Part shown: in pieces, positions 25,720 through 33,591 of the stretch
How the letters are laid out: each line of letters begins with the position of its first letter
How positions within the stretch are numbered: the first letter of the stretch is position 1
Assembly: GCF_016937655.1 (NCBI RefSeq)
Contig: NZ_JAFHKL010000015.1
Span: 53,979-117,978, forward strand
Direction of reading: 5' to 3'
DNA: 64,000 bases
From: Chromobacterium alkanivorans
GTDB lineage: Bacteria > Pseudomonadota > Gammaproteobacteria > Burkholderiales > Chromobacteriaceae
Program-made: the position numbers and the translations under genes
The notes under the pieces: generated by a model
What the model saw: only the letters and a program-made list of their open reading frames with translations
Told to the model about the DNA's origin: nothing
The model's database searches: none

Positions 25720-27143
25720 CGCCGCTGAACCGCGCGCTCGCCCTGGCCTGCGGGCTGCTGTTCGGCGGTCTGCTGGCCCTGCTCAGCCCGGCCGCCGCCG
25801 CGCTGGCGCTGGCCGCCGTCTGCGCCGGCGTCGCCGTGCTGCGCGCGCCGCTGCTGGGTCTGGTTTTGTTCGGCTTCGCCGCCACCCTGATGCCTTACAC
25901 CACGGTGCAGTTGGGCGTGCGCGTCACCGTGTCCGAGGCGCTGCTGGGCCTGGCCTGGCTGGGCGCGCTGCCGCGATTGGCCGTCGGCCTCCTGCAATGG
26001 CCGAGCGGCCGCGTCGAACGGCGGCTGCTGTGGCTGATAGCCTTCAGCCTGCTGCCGTTTCTGGCCGGCCAGCTGATGGTGCAGGCCGACGGCAACGGCC
26101 CGGTCAACTGGGCGCGCTGGCTGCTCAATCTGTCCGCCCTGTTCCTGGCGCCGCTGCTGCTGCCGGACGAACGCAGCCGCGACCGCCTGATCGTGATGCT
26201 GCTGCTGGGCACGCTGGCCATGCTGCTGCTGTCCATCGGCTACTTCCTCAAGGACCGCGACGCCAACAGCTTCATCCCGGTGCTGGAGAAGCTGCGCTAC
26301 GCCCACCCGGAAGCGGTGCGCGACATTTTCTCCGCCAACTACACCCGCATGGCCTCGCCCTGGGTGCATCCCAATCTCACCGGCGGCGCGCTGGCGCTGT
26401 TCCTGCCGCTGGCCTTCTTCTACGGCCTGGCGCAGCGCGGCTGGCGCCGGTGGCTGGGCCTGGCGGTGGCCTTGCTGGGCGCGGCCGGCCTGTTGTTCAG
26501 CATCTCGCGCGGGGCCATCGTCAGCCTGGCGCTGGTCTTGCTGTGGCTGAGCTGGCGGCGCGCGCCGCACGCCGGCCGCATCATCGGCCTGGCCGCGGCG
26601 CTGGGCCTGGCTCTGGTCTTGTTCTACCCGCCCTTGCAAGAAAGGCTGGCCACCACTTTCTCCGCCAGCAACGCCAGCACCGAGGTGCGCATGGACGAAT
26701 ACCGCCGCTTCCCCGACGCGATGCGCGCCTATCCGCTGGGCCTGGGTTTCAAGGTGGACCCGCCGCCGCCGGACAGCGGCCTGCTCGGCATCTCCAATCT
26801 GTGGCTCAACTTCGTCTACAAGCTGGGCGCGCCCGGCATGCTGCTCTTCGTCGCCGTCACCGTCGCCTGGTGGCGCGAGGCGCGGCCGCGCGGGCCCTTG
26901 TCCGCGCTGGACCCGGAGCGCGCGATCTGGCTCGGCACTCTGTCCGGCCTGCTGGCGGCGCTGCTCACCGGCCTGTTCGACCACTACTACAGCTTCACCA
27001 TGGTGCTGATCGGCCTGTTCTGGCTGCTGATGGGCGTCAATCTGCAAGCGGCGCGCCGTCTGGCCGGCCGCGGCGACCCGCTATTGACCCCCATCGCGCC
27101 GGCAGGCTCCGCGCCACTCGATCCGAAAGCGAAACCGCGATGA
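25716..27143 (+). CDS. pslJ: PslJ-like polymerase/ligase membrane protein
   Basis: A 475-aa polytopic inner-membrane protein (about ten to twelve TM helices) of the O-antigen ligase/polymerase superfamily. The large periplasmic loop contains the typical motif region NYTRMASPWVHPNLTGGALAL, and later GLGFKVDPPPPDSG and SNLWLNFVYKLGAPGMLLF. In a Psl-type pathway it would polymerise or join repeat units at the periplasmic face. ATGA overlap with pslI and with the acyltransferase gene. Confidence 0.85.
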   Translation: MTPLNRALALACGLLFGGLLALLSPAAAALALAAVCAGVAVLRAPLLGLVLFGFAATLMPYTTVQLGVRVTVSEALLGLAWLGALPRLAVGLLQWPSGRVERRLLWLIAFSLLPFLAGQLMVQADGNGPVNWARWLLNLSALFLAPLLLPDERSRDRLIVMLLLGTLAMLLLSIGYFLKDRDANSFIPVLEKLRYAHPEAVRDIFSANYTRMASPWVHPNLTGGALALFLPLAFFYGLAQRGWRRWLGLAVALLGAAGLLFSISRGAIVSLALVLLWLSWRRAPHAGRIIGLAAALGLALVLFYPPLQERLATTFSASNASTEVRMDEYRRFPDAMRAYPLGLGFKVDPPPPDSGLLGISNLWLNFVYKLGAPGMLLFVAVTVAWWREARPRGPLSALDPERAIWLGTLSGLLAALLTGLFDHYYSFTMVLIGLFWLLMGVNLQAARRLAGRGDPLLTPIAPAGSAPLDPKAKPR

Positions 27144-28003
27144 ATCCGACCGACCTTCCCCTCGCGCCGCCGGCGCTGACGCTGCGCCATCGCATCCACC
27201 ACAGCTGCGCGCTGCGCGAGCGGCTGGACGGCTACGCCGCGCGCCTGGGCATGCCGGCGGCGGAGCTGGCCGCCGCCTACGACTGGATGCTGGCCAACAA
27301 CGTGGCCTTCGAGGAGGGCGACGCCGCCGAACCGCGGGTGTCCATCGTTTCCGTCGATATGGAAAGCCGCATTCCGCACCCGCTGGCGCGCCGCTTCTAC
27401 GCCATGCTGCGCGACGAAATCCCCACCCAGCTGGTGCCGCGCTACGGCCTCAACTGGCCCACTTTCAAGGACCGTTGGCTGCGCGCCTGGGAGCAGTGCT
27501 ACAACATTCTGATCAACAAGCTGCCGTCCCACCATCTGCGGCTGGCCTGGCTGCGCCTGGGCGGCGCGCGCATCGGCAAGGGCTCCAGCGTGTGGCGCAA
27601 TACCGAGGTGCTGGGCGTCAACAATCTGGTGATAGGGGAGGACAGCTGCGTGGCCTGGCATTGCCTGCTGGACGCCCGCGCCGGGCTGATCATCGGCGAT
27701 CACGTCGCCGTCGCCTCCTACGCCAAGATCATCGCCGGCAGCCACGACCTGAACGCGCCGGAGTTCTGGTCGGTGTCGGCTCCGGTCTACATCGACGACT
27801 ACGCCTGGATCGCCACCGGCGCGCTGATCGGCCACGGCGCGCGCATCGGCCGCGGCGCGGTGGTCACCGCCAACACCGTGGTGGGCAAGGAAGTGGCGCC
27901 GTACAAAATCGTCGGCGGCAGCGGTGCCAAGCCGATGGGCGAACGGCCGCGTGATCTCAACTACAAGGTGGGCGGCAAGGGGCTGTTCACGCTATTCCAC
28001 TGA
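27140..28003 (+). CDS. Left-handed beta-helix acyltransferase (hexapeptide repeat)
   Basis: A 287-aa protein with an N-terminal ~120-aa helical region and a C-terminal hexapeptide-repeat domain of the WbbJ/NodL/CysE type. Repeats such as ARIGKGSSVWRNTEVLGV, LVIGEDSCVAWHC, LIIGDHVAVASYAKI and the catalytic-His context IIAGSHDLN support O-acetyl or similar transfer to sugar hydroxyls. It has ATGA overlap with pslJ, so it belongs to the same transcript. The P. aeruginosa operon has no gene of this type between J and K (its acyltransferase, PslL, is a membrane protein after K), so this is a local difference likely to change acylation of the polymer. Confidence 0.85.
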   Translation: MNPTDLPLAPPALTLRHRIHHSCALRERLDGYAARLGMPAAELAAAYDWMLANNVAFEEGDAAEPRVSIVSVDMESRIPHPLARRFYAMLRDEIPTQLVPRYGLNWPTFKDRWLRAWEQCYNILINKLPSHHLRLAWLRLGGARIGKGSSVWRNTEVLGVNNLVIGEDSCVAWHCLLDARAGLIIGDHVAVASYAKIIAGSHDLNAPEFWSVSAPVYIDDYAWIATGALIGHGARIGRGAVVTANTVVGKEVAPYKIVGGSGAKPMGERPRDLNYKVGGKGLFTLFH

Positions 28004-28016
28004 TGACATTGAAGCC

Positions 28017-29423
28017 ATGTTCGGCCCCGCCGCCTTACTGACCCTGGCCACGCTGGCCGGCCTGCTGGCCGGTTTCGCCCGCGAGTGGCTGCTGGTGGCC
28101 GCCTGGGGCGCCGGCGGCCGCAGCGACGCCTTCCTGGTGGCGATGTTCCTGCCGGAAGCCTTGCGCACCCTGCTGTCCGGCGGCCTGCTGTCCGCCGCGC
28201 TGCTGCCGCTGTGGCAAGCGCAGGCGCCGGAGCGGCGCGGCGCCTGGCTGGCCGGTCAACTGCGCCATTGGCTGGCCGTGGGTCTGGGCCTGGCCGCGCT
28301 GCTGAGCCTAGCCGCGCCGTGGCTGACGCGGGCGCTGGCGCCCGGCGTCGACGCCGTTCACGCCGAACAGGCCGCTGCCGCGCTGCGCTGGCTGGCCTGG
28401 CTTGCGCCTGGCCTGCTGGCCCAGGCGGCGCTGGCGGCGCCGCTGCAAGCCCAGGGCCGCTTCCTGCTGGCCGGGTTGGGTTCGCTGCTGTTCAATCTGC
28501 CGGCGGTGTCCTATCTGTACTGGGTCGGACCGGCCGCGACGGAGACGACGCTGGCGCAATGCTTTGTCGCCGGCAGCGGGCTGATGGCCACCGCGCTGCT
28601 GCCCGGCAACTGGCGGCAGGGCTGGCGGCCCTGGCTGCGCGCCGGCCGTGGCGAAGTTGGCCAAGCCTGGCGGCAGCTGTGGCCCTTGCTGGCCAGCGGT
28701 GCGGCCAGCCAGGGCTTGGGCTTGCTGGAACGCATGGCCGCCTCGCTGCTGGGCGAGGGGACGATTACCCTGCTGAATCTGGCGCGCAAGCTGATCAATC
28801 TGCCGTTGATCGCGCTGATGAGCTTGAACCAGGTGCTGTTGAGCAAGATGAGCGGCGCGCTGAGCGCGGACCGGCGGCGGTTGCTGGACAGCGGCCTGGC
28901 CGCCTGCACCCTGCTGACCCTGCCGGCGGCGGCGGGTTTGATCGGCGCCGCGCCGGCGCTGGTGGCCTTGTTGTTGCCGGCTGGGCTGGCGGCGAGCAGC
29001 CTGCCGCTGCTGCTGGCGCTGTACGCGCCGGGCATCGTGTTCGGCGCCTGGAACGCGCTGCTGGCGCGCTATTGCTACGCCGGCGGCGACACCCGCGGGC
29101 CGATGTTGTTGGAACTGGCCGGCAGCGCGCTGAGCGCGGCGCTGCTGCTGACGCTGCCGCGCTGGCTGGGCCTGCCCGGCCTGGCCTTGGCCGCCTTGGC
29201 CGGGGTGTGGCTGACCGGCGGCCTGCTCGCCGCCCGGCTGGGCCGGGGTTTGCCGTCAAGGCTGGCGCGTCAGGGCCTGGCGGCGTCCGCGCCGCTGCTC
29301 GCCGCCGGCCTGCTGTTGTTTCCGCTGCGCGGCTTCGGCCCGTGGCCGCAACTGGCGTTGGCCACGCTGACTGGGGCTGTGCTGTTGCTGGGGTTGGGCT
29401 GGCGTTTTAGAGCCGGTTCATGA
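28017..29423 (+). CDS. pslK: PslK-like lipid-linked oligosaccharide flippase (MviN/MurJ type)
   Basis: A 468-aa polytopic protein of the MOP exporter superfamily, MurJ/MviN branch, likely to flip lipid-linked repeat units. Motifs: GLLAGFAREWLLVAAWGAG, SDAFLVAMFLPEALRTLLSGG and LERMAASLLGEGTITLLNLA match the MurJ-like pattern. I chose ATG 28017, 13 bp after the acyltransferase stop; a longer frame overlapping that gene is not supported. It is the last gene of the cluster; an R1 repeat follows within 40 bp. Confidence 0.87.
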   Translation: MFGPAALLTLATLAGLLAGFAREWLLVAAWGAGGRSDAFLVAMFLPEALRTLLSGGLLSAALLPLWQAQAPERRGAWLAGQLRHWLAVGLGLAALLSLAAPWLTRALAPGVDAVHAEQAAAALRWLAWLAPGLLAQAALAAPLQAQGRFLLAGLGSLLFNLPAVSYLYWVGPAATETTLAQCFVAGSGLMATALLPGNWRQGWRPWLRAGRGEVGQAWRQLWPLLASGAASQGLGLLERMAASLLGEGTITLLNLARKLINLPLIALMSLNQVLLSKMSGALSADRRRLLDSGLAACTLLTLPAAAGLIGAAPALVALLLPAGLAASSLPLLLALYAPGIVFGAWNALLARYCYAGGDTRGPMLLELAGSALSAALLLTLPRWLGLPGLALAALAGVWLTGGLLAARLGRGLPSRLARQGLAASAPLLAAGLLLFPLRGFGPWPQLALATLTGAVLLLGLGWRFRAGS

Positions 29424-29461
29424 TCTTTGGGTTCGTGTGGTTAAGCGTTGCTAGATACGCA

Positions 29462-29826
29462 GGAAACCACATATCCGACGCGCCCCGGATCCCTTCAAGC
29501 CTGCCGTCGGGTGGCAGGCCCGAGGTCTTAAGCGGCTGCCTGTTCGAGCCGCGCGACGTTAGCGCGCCATCACTGAGCGAATCAAAGATTCGCACGTAGA
29601 GAGTTCAGCCGCGCCTCGGGCCTGACGGGACCCGGCGGGAAGCCGCAGGCCAGGCTTGCAGGGCGGCCTTTAGGGGACTACGTGCGAATCTTTGATTCGC
29701 TCAGTGACAGGGAGATTTGGCCGCGCAAATCTCCCTTTCCGTTTTATTCCCTCGCGACGCTACGCTTGCCTCGCTCGGTCAGGGCGGAACCGGCCCTAAA
29801 TCATCATCCGCGTAGCGGATTCAATG
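29462..29826 (+). repeat. R1 structured intergenic repeat, copy 2 with nested insertions
   Basis: Same element as at 8-311, with identical flanking modules (AAGCCTGCC hairpin, GCGGCTG/CAGCCGC stem, GGGAGATTTG/CAAATCTCCC hairpin, ATCATCCGCG tail). It is about 60 bp longer because it carries two copies of a 29-bp sequence in opposite orientation (29571-29599 and 29678-29706). It lies between pslK and the converging VOC gene, where it could end transcription from the psl operon. Confidence 0.85.
29571..29706. repeat. 29-bp inverted repeats nested in R1
   Basis: Bases 29571-29599 are the exact reverse complement of 29678-29706. Each copy contains its own small hairpin, GCGAATC/GATTCGC with a three-base loop. 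The first interrupts the right arm of the inner R1 stem and the second sits before the terminator-like hairpin. A third copy with one mismatch is at 33166-33194 inside R1 copy 3. Confidence 0.85.
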
Positions 29827-29868
29827 CGTGGACCAATACCTTTGGTCCGAAAAGACCGTGAACAGGTC

Positions 29869-30261
29869 TTAGGTGGAAATGGGCGAGCACAGCTCCAACA
29901 GCAGCCCATCCGGACAACGCAGATGGGACACCGTCTGGCCCCAGGGCTTGAGCGACGGCGCTTGCAGCTCGGCGGCGCCATGGCGCAAGGCCTGGGTGTG
30001 CGCGGTGGCCACGTCGTCGGTCACCAGCGCGATCTCCATGCCCAGCGGCAGCGGCGAGGCGTCCGCCGCCACATAGCCGTCCGGCAAATTCATCCGGCCC
30101 AGCGGGTGGGCGGCGAAAGCCAGCGCGGTGGCGCCGGTGTCCAGCTCGCCGTAATCGCCGGATTCGTGCAGGAAGCGGCGCTTCAGGCCGAAGGCGTTTT
30201 CAAAGAAGGCCAGCGAGGCGGCGACGTCGGAGACGTAGAGAATGGTGTAGCCGAATTGCAT
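29869..30261 (-). CDS. VOC family protein (glyoxalase-like)
   Basis: A 130-aa single-domain vicinal-oxygen-chelate protein: paired beta-alpha-beta-beta-beta modules starting FGYTILYVSDVAASLAFFEN and QAPSLKPWGQTVSHLRCPDG, ending LLLELCSP. Metal-binding residues are only partly evident (H in TVSHLRC, E in LLELC), so it may be a metal-dependent enzyme or a binding protein. SD GGAG precedes the ATG. It converges on the R1 repeat behind the psl cluster. Function not assigned. Confidence 0.82.
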   Translation of the reverse strand: MQFGYTILYVSDVAASLAFFENAFGLKRRFLHESGDYGELDTGATALAFAAHPLGRMNLPDGYVAADASPLPLGMEIALVTDDVATAHTQALRHGAAELQAPSLKPWGQTVSHLRCPDGLLLELCSPIST

Positions 30262-30374
30262 GGAAAACTCCTAGGCAGGGCTTGCGATTGGCATGCAATC
30301 TAACACGAACGTCGGCGGAAAGTGGAGGGTTGCGCCGCAATGGGAAGCTGTCCGTCGCGGCGCGGGATCGGCGC

Positions 30375-31076
30375 TCAGGCTTGCCGGATCTTGGCGATGT
30401 TGCTGTTGATGTCATGGCGCAGGCTGGCGGCGAAACGCTGCAGAGTCTCTGCGCTGGCTTGCTGAGAGTGTTGGGAGAAGAAGGTGTCCGGATCATCGAA
30501 CACGCCGAAGTCCTGCATCACTTTCTCTTTCTGGATATAGGTGTGGTTGCCGCCTTTCCAGTCGATGTCAGGCTGTTGCAGATTGGGGGTGGCCACTCCG
30601 TAGCCGGAAAAGCTGCCGCTCACCTCGGAGAACTTGCGTTGCAAGGCTTGCAGATAGGGCTGGTCCAGGATCAGGCCCTCCAGCTGATACCAGTTGTCGC
30701 CGAAATAGACCTCCGCCCAGGTATGCATGATTTCTTCCGGCATCACTTGGTAGACCTCGCCTTCCATGATGCCGGACTGCATCGACTTGTGGATGGTGGC
30801 GCCGTGCAGGCGGCAGGGTTGACCCACCGCGCGCAACAGGGCCATGAACAGAATCGCCTTGGTGTTGCACTGGCCATAGCCGTCCAGCAGGATTTTGGAG
30901 GCGGGGGTGGTGTCCCGCTCGCTGAAGCCGAAGCGGATATGGTCGCGGACGAAATTGTAGATGGCGGTCAGCTGCGCGTCCGGCGTCAGCGTGCGCCAGG
31001 ATTGCGCGTCCAGCAATTGCTGGATGGCCGGGTGGCTGAAATCGAGCAGCGGGGTTTCTTGCAGATAGCGTTGCAT
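30375..31076 (-). CDS. Transglutaminase-like domain protein
   Basis: A 233-aa cytoplasmic protein with a transglutaminase-like cysteine-protease core: catalytic Cys in GYGQCNTKAILFMALLRAVG, His in IMHTWAEVYF and the following acidic residue region LEGLILDQPY. The N-terminal part FSHPAIQQLLDAQSW and IYNFVRDHIRFGF is typical of small bacterial members. Start at 31076 is preferred because GGAG lies nine bases upstream; a slightly longer ATG start at 31091 exists. It follows the AraC gene by 35 bp and is probably under its control. Substrate unknown. Confidence 0.83.
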   Translation of the reverse strand: MQRYLQETPLLDFSHPAIQQLLDAQSWRTLTPDAQLTAIYNFVRDHIRFGFSERDTTPASKILLDGYGQCNTKAILFMALLRAVGQPCRLHGATIHKSMQSGIMEGEVYQVMPEEIMHTWAEVYFGDNWYQLEGLILDQPYLQALQRKFSEVSGSFSGYGVATPNLQQPDIDWKGGNHTYIQKEKVMQDFGVFDDPDTFFSQHSQQASAETLQRFAASLRHDINSNIAKIRQA

Positions 31077-31111
31077 TGCCGTGGGCTCCATGTGTGGCAG
31101 GAGCGTCCACT

Positions 31112-31903
31112 TTAGGAAGGCACCGGCTTGGGCGCTTTCAAGAAACCGCTGACATTGCGCACCATGCTGGGCGGAATGCCGATCAAGCGTCGGCAGGTGG
31201 CGGAGAGGTGGGACGGGGTGTCGAAGCCGGCGTCCAGCGCCGCGGCGGATACCGAGTTGTGCTGGGCGACGGCGCCGAGCGCGTCGAGCAGCTGCTGGAA
31301 TAGCAGATAGTGCTTCAGCGTGCCGCCGGTCTGCTGTTTGAACAGGTGGGACAGGCGGCTGGGAGACAGGTGAATTTGGCGCGCCAAGTGCCGGATGGAG
31401 CGCTCGTCGGCCGGAGAGCGGCGGATCCGCGCCAGCACGCCGCGCAGGCGGCCGTCGCTGGGCGCATGGCCGGCGAGCCGCGGGTCCAGCCCCAGTTGCT
31501 TGAGAACGCCCCGCCAGTGGCTGTGATAGCAGGATCGGCAGGCGGCCGCGGTCATGGCGGCGAAGCGCGCGGCCAGCGCCCGCGTCAGCGGCTCCGGCAG
31601 CACCGCATAAGTTTGCCGCGCCGGCAGGTGGCGCGCCTTGAGCTCGCGCCACAGCCGGGAGGTGTGGTCGATCAGCAGCAGCGCGTGCAAGCCGTCCTTG
31701 CCGTAAAACGCGTGTTCGACGCCGCCGTCCAGCAGCAGGCCGCGACAGGCGACGGCGTCCGATCCGATGCGGACGCGCAGCGTGCGCGCGGGGTCCGGTT
31801 CCAGGCACAGCATCAGGTGGGCGTAATGGTGGGTGTGGGGCTCGGCGTGGATGCGCTGGCCTATCACCAGCAGGTGGTCGTCCGCCTGGAAGATGTGATC
31901 CAT
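31112..31903 (-). CDS. AraC family transcriptional regulator
   Basis: A 263-aa regulator with an N-terminal cupin-like sensing half (HAEPHTHHYAHLMLCLEPD) and a C-terminal double helix-turn-helix: RHLARQIHLSPSRLSHLFKQ and AALDAGFDTPSHLSATCRRL followed by GIPPSMVRN. The DNA-binding half is complete. SD GGAG precedes the ATG. It sits between the isochorismatase-like and transglutaminase genes on one strand, so it may control this group. Confidence 0.9.
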   Translation of the reverse strand: MDHIFQADDHLLVIGQRIHAEPHTHHYAHLMLCLEPDPARTLRVRIGSDAVACRGLLLDGGVEHAFYGKDGLHALLLIDHTSRLWRELKARHLPARQTYAVLPEPLTRALAARFAAMTAAACRSCYHSHWRGVLKQLGLDPRLAGHAPSDGRLRGVLARIRRSPADERSIRHLARQIHLSPSRLSHLFKQQTGGTLKHYLLFQQLLDALGAVAQHNSVSAAALDAGFDTPSHLSATCRRLIGIPPSMVRNVSGFLKAPKPVPS

Positions 31904-31936
31904 GCCGGCGTCTCCGCGTGGGGTATCCCGGACAGC

Positions 31937-32491
31937 TTAACGCAGCTGTCGCAGCATGTCGGCGCATTGAACGACCTGGGCGTACTCGCCGTCCAGATTG
32001 GCCAATGCCATGGCGTGCACTTCGTCGGCGCGGCGCGGGGTGCCGGCGTAGTCCACTTTGTCGAAGGCGAAGCAGGCGTCGGCGGCCACCAGGGTGCGGA
32101 AGCCGAGGTTGCCGGCGCTGCGGGCGGTGGCTTCCACCGAGTTGTTGGTGCTGACGCCGACGATGAGCAGTTGTTCGATGCCGCGCACGCGCAGCCAGCG
32201 TTCCAGGCCGCTGTGGGCGAAGGCGTCCGGCACGTTCTTTTCCATCACGTGTTCGCTGGCCAGCGGGGCCAGCGCGGGTTGGAATTCGACGCCGGGCTGG
32301 CCGGGCCAGAACGGCGACTCCGGGGTGCGGGAGATGTGGCGTACGTGAACCAGCGGCGCGCCGGCCTGGCGCCAGGTGTTCAGCAGTTGGGCGATATTGG
32401 CTTCGGCCTGGGGGTTGTTGCGCGGGCCGGCTTCGGGGCGGCTCATGCCTTGTTGCATGTCGATGATGATGAGGGCGGGGGCGGTGTGCAT
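31937..32491 (-). CDS. Isochorismatase-like hydrolase, Cys position is Ser
   Basis: A 184-aa alpha/beta hydrolase of the isochorismatase/nicotinamidase superfamily. Triad residues D11 (LIIIDMQQG) and K85 (HVMEKNVPDAF) are present, but the position normally held by the nucleophilic Cys is S118 in GVSTNNSVEATAR. A STNNSVE signature is found in a recognised subgroup, so this is not a sign of decay. A cis-peptide-like VGV segment precedes it. Substrate unknown. Gap to the AraC gene is 33 bp. Confidence 0.83.
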   Translation of the reverse strand: MHTAPALIIIDMQQGMSRPEAGPRNNPQAEANIAQLLNTWRQAGAPLVHVRHISRTPESPFWPGQPGVEFQPALAPLASEHVMEKNVPDAFAHSGLERWLRVRGIEQLLIVGVSTNNSVEATARSAGNLGFRTLVAADACFAFDKVDYAGTPRRADEVHAMALANLDGEYAQVVQCADMLRQLR

Positions 32492-32619
32492 GGCGGGGAT
32501 GCCGGGGGCATGGCGGGGGTTTAGTGTAGCAGGGGAGGTGTGGGTGTGCCGATGGCTTGGGATCGGTTTTGTGGAGGGGTTACGGTCTTTAGATAACTTT
32601 GTGCTTGGAGAGAGTTGTT

Positions 32620-32833
32620 TTGTTGAATCCGCTGCGCGGATGATGTTTTGGGTGCCGCTTTCCGCGCGGCGAACGGGGAGGGGGCGGGCCGCCGCCCCCT
32701 TCCATCCCCCCTCGTCCCCCAGGACGCGAAACCCCGAAGAAAAAGGGGCCTGCAAGGCGCGGCTGAACTCGCGATTTGCTAACGTCAAATCGCTCAAACA
32801 AAGCAGCCGCTTAAAACCTTGCAGACCCCATTT
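32620..32833 (-). repeat. R1 structured intergenic repeat, copy 4 (divergent, inverted)
   Basis: Inverted and sequence-divergent relative to the other copies, but with the same architecture. Plus-strand positions: outer stem CTGCAAGG (32750-32757) with CCTTGCAG (32817-32824), middle stem GCGGCTG (32759-32765) with CAGCCGC (32804-32810), inner stem GCGATTTG (32771-32778) with CAAATCGC (32786-32793) around the same heptanucleotide loop (CTAACGT on plus). The outer and inner arms differ from copies 1 and 3 yet still pair. The tail motif ATCATCCGCGCAGCGGATTC is retained at 32621-32642. Confidence 0.78.
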
Positions 32834-32974
32834 TTTCCGGCGCGCCCCGAGGGGACACTTGGTCGCTACACGAGGTGGTTTTTTTTTGAAAAGAAAGAGT
32901 GATTTAGCTTCGTTAGTTATTTCTGTGGGTAACTGTCCAGTTTGACCCTGCCTGTGGATATCTAGGGCAAATCA

Positions 32975-33283
32975 AGAAGAAAGCACGTATCCGATGCGCC
33001 CTGGGTCCCTTCAAGCCTGCCGTCGGGTGGCAGGCCCGAGGTCTTAAGCGGCTGCTTGTTCGAGCAGCGCGACGTTAGCGCGCTGCGAGTTCAGCCGCGC
33101 CTCGGGCCTGACGGGTCCCGGCGGGAAGCCGTAGGCCAGGCTTGCAGGGTGGCCTTTAGGAGTGTCTACGTGCGAATCTTCGATTCGCTCAGTGATAAGG
33201 ATATTTGGCCAAGCAAATATCCTCTCCCTGCTCGCCGGGCAGCCCCGGCAATGAAAATCATCATCCGCGCAGCGGATACAAAA
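32975..33283 (+). repeat. R1 structured intergenic repeat, copy 3
   Basis: Plus-strand copy whose 5' half is almost identical to copy 1. It contains one 29-bp nested hairpin (33166-33194), and its terminator-like hairpin has changed on both arms: AGGATATTTG (33198-33207) with CAAATATCCT (33214-33223), compared with GGGAGATTTG/CAAATCTCCC in copies 1 and 2. It is head-to-head with copy 4, with about 140 bp between, including a run of nine T residues near 32880. Confidence 0.83.
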
Positions 33284-33375
33284 CCCACCTACCTAGCCAA
33301 AGCAACCACCCCACCTTGACCCCGCCCGCCCCCTCGGCAACAATCCCCACGTTGCCGCCAAAACAAGCGGCACAC

Positions 33376-33560
33376 GGGATTGGCGTCCCGTAATCACTGT
33401 TAACTTGCTTGCGCAGACCTCTGCGCAAGCTGCTTTTCCATGGTCGTGCCATTCGGCAGGCGCATGGTGGGAGAGTGCTATGCACTCGCCGGGTTAACAG
33501 TGTCCGGTACGCCAATCCTGCCACGCGCCTGCCTAATACCTCAGCCTTGCCCGGCAGGTG
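33376..33560 (+). ncRNA. Structured leader with nested long-range stems
   Basis: Candidate RNA (or structured DNA) in the 5' leader of the unknown gene at 33592. Stems seen: GGATTGGCGT (33377-33386) with ACGCCAATCC (33509-33518), CACTGTTAAC (33395-33404) with GTTAACAGTG (33493-33502), local hairpin GCTTGCGCAG/CTGCGCAAGC (33407-33430), arm CCATG/CATGG enclosing TGCC/GGCA (about 33438-33468), hairpin GAGTGC/GCACTC (33473-33487). A further CCTGCC/GGCAGG hairpin (33528-33558) comes just before the SD. Such a multibranched fold recalls C4-type and ash-type leaders of prophages, but I cannot assign a known family. Confidence 0.6.
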
Positions 33561-33591
33561 GTTTATCTTGTGTCACAGCAGGAGAAACACC

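Noticed and set aside
25634..27139. A 789-codon plus-strand frame joining pslI/pslJ territory to the acyltransferase
   Set aside because: Only residues after the ATG at 27140 are acyltransferase-like; upstream it is the wrong frame of pslJ.
31937..32491. Isochorismatase-like gene as an inactivated enzyme because Cys is Ser
   Set aside because: The STNNSVE signature occurs in an established subgroup, so the change is probably ancestral.
33409..33591. N-terminal extension of the unknown 149-aa gene through the leader
   Set aside because: The region forms dense stems, and AGGAG lies just before the ATG at 33592; coding through it is less likely.
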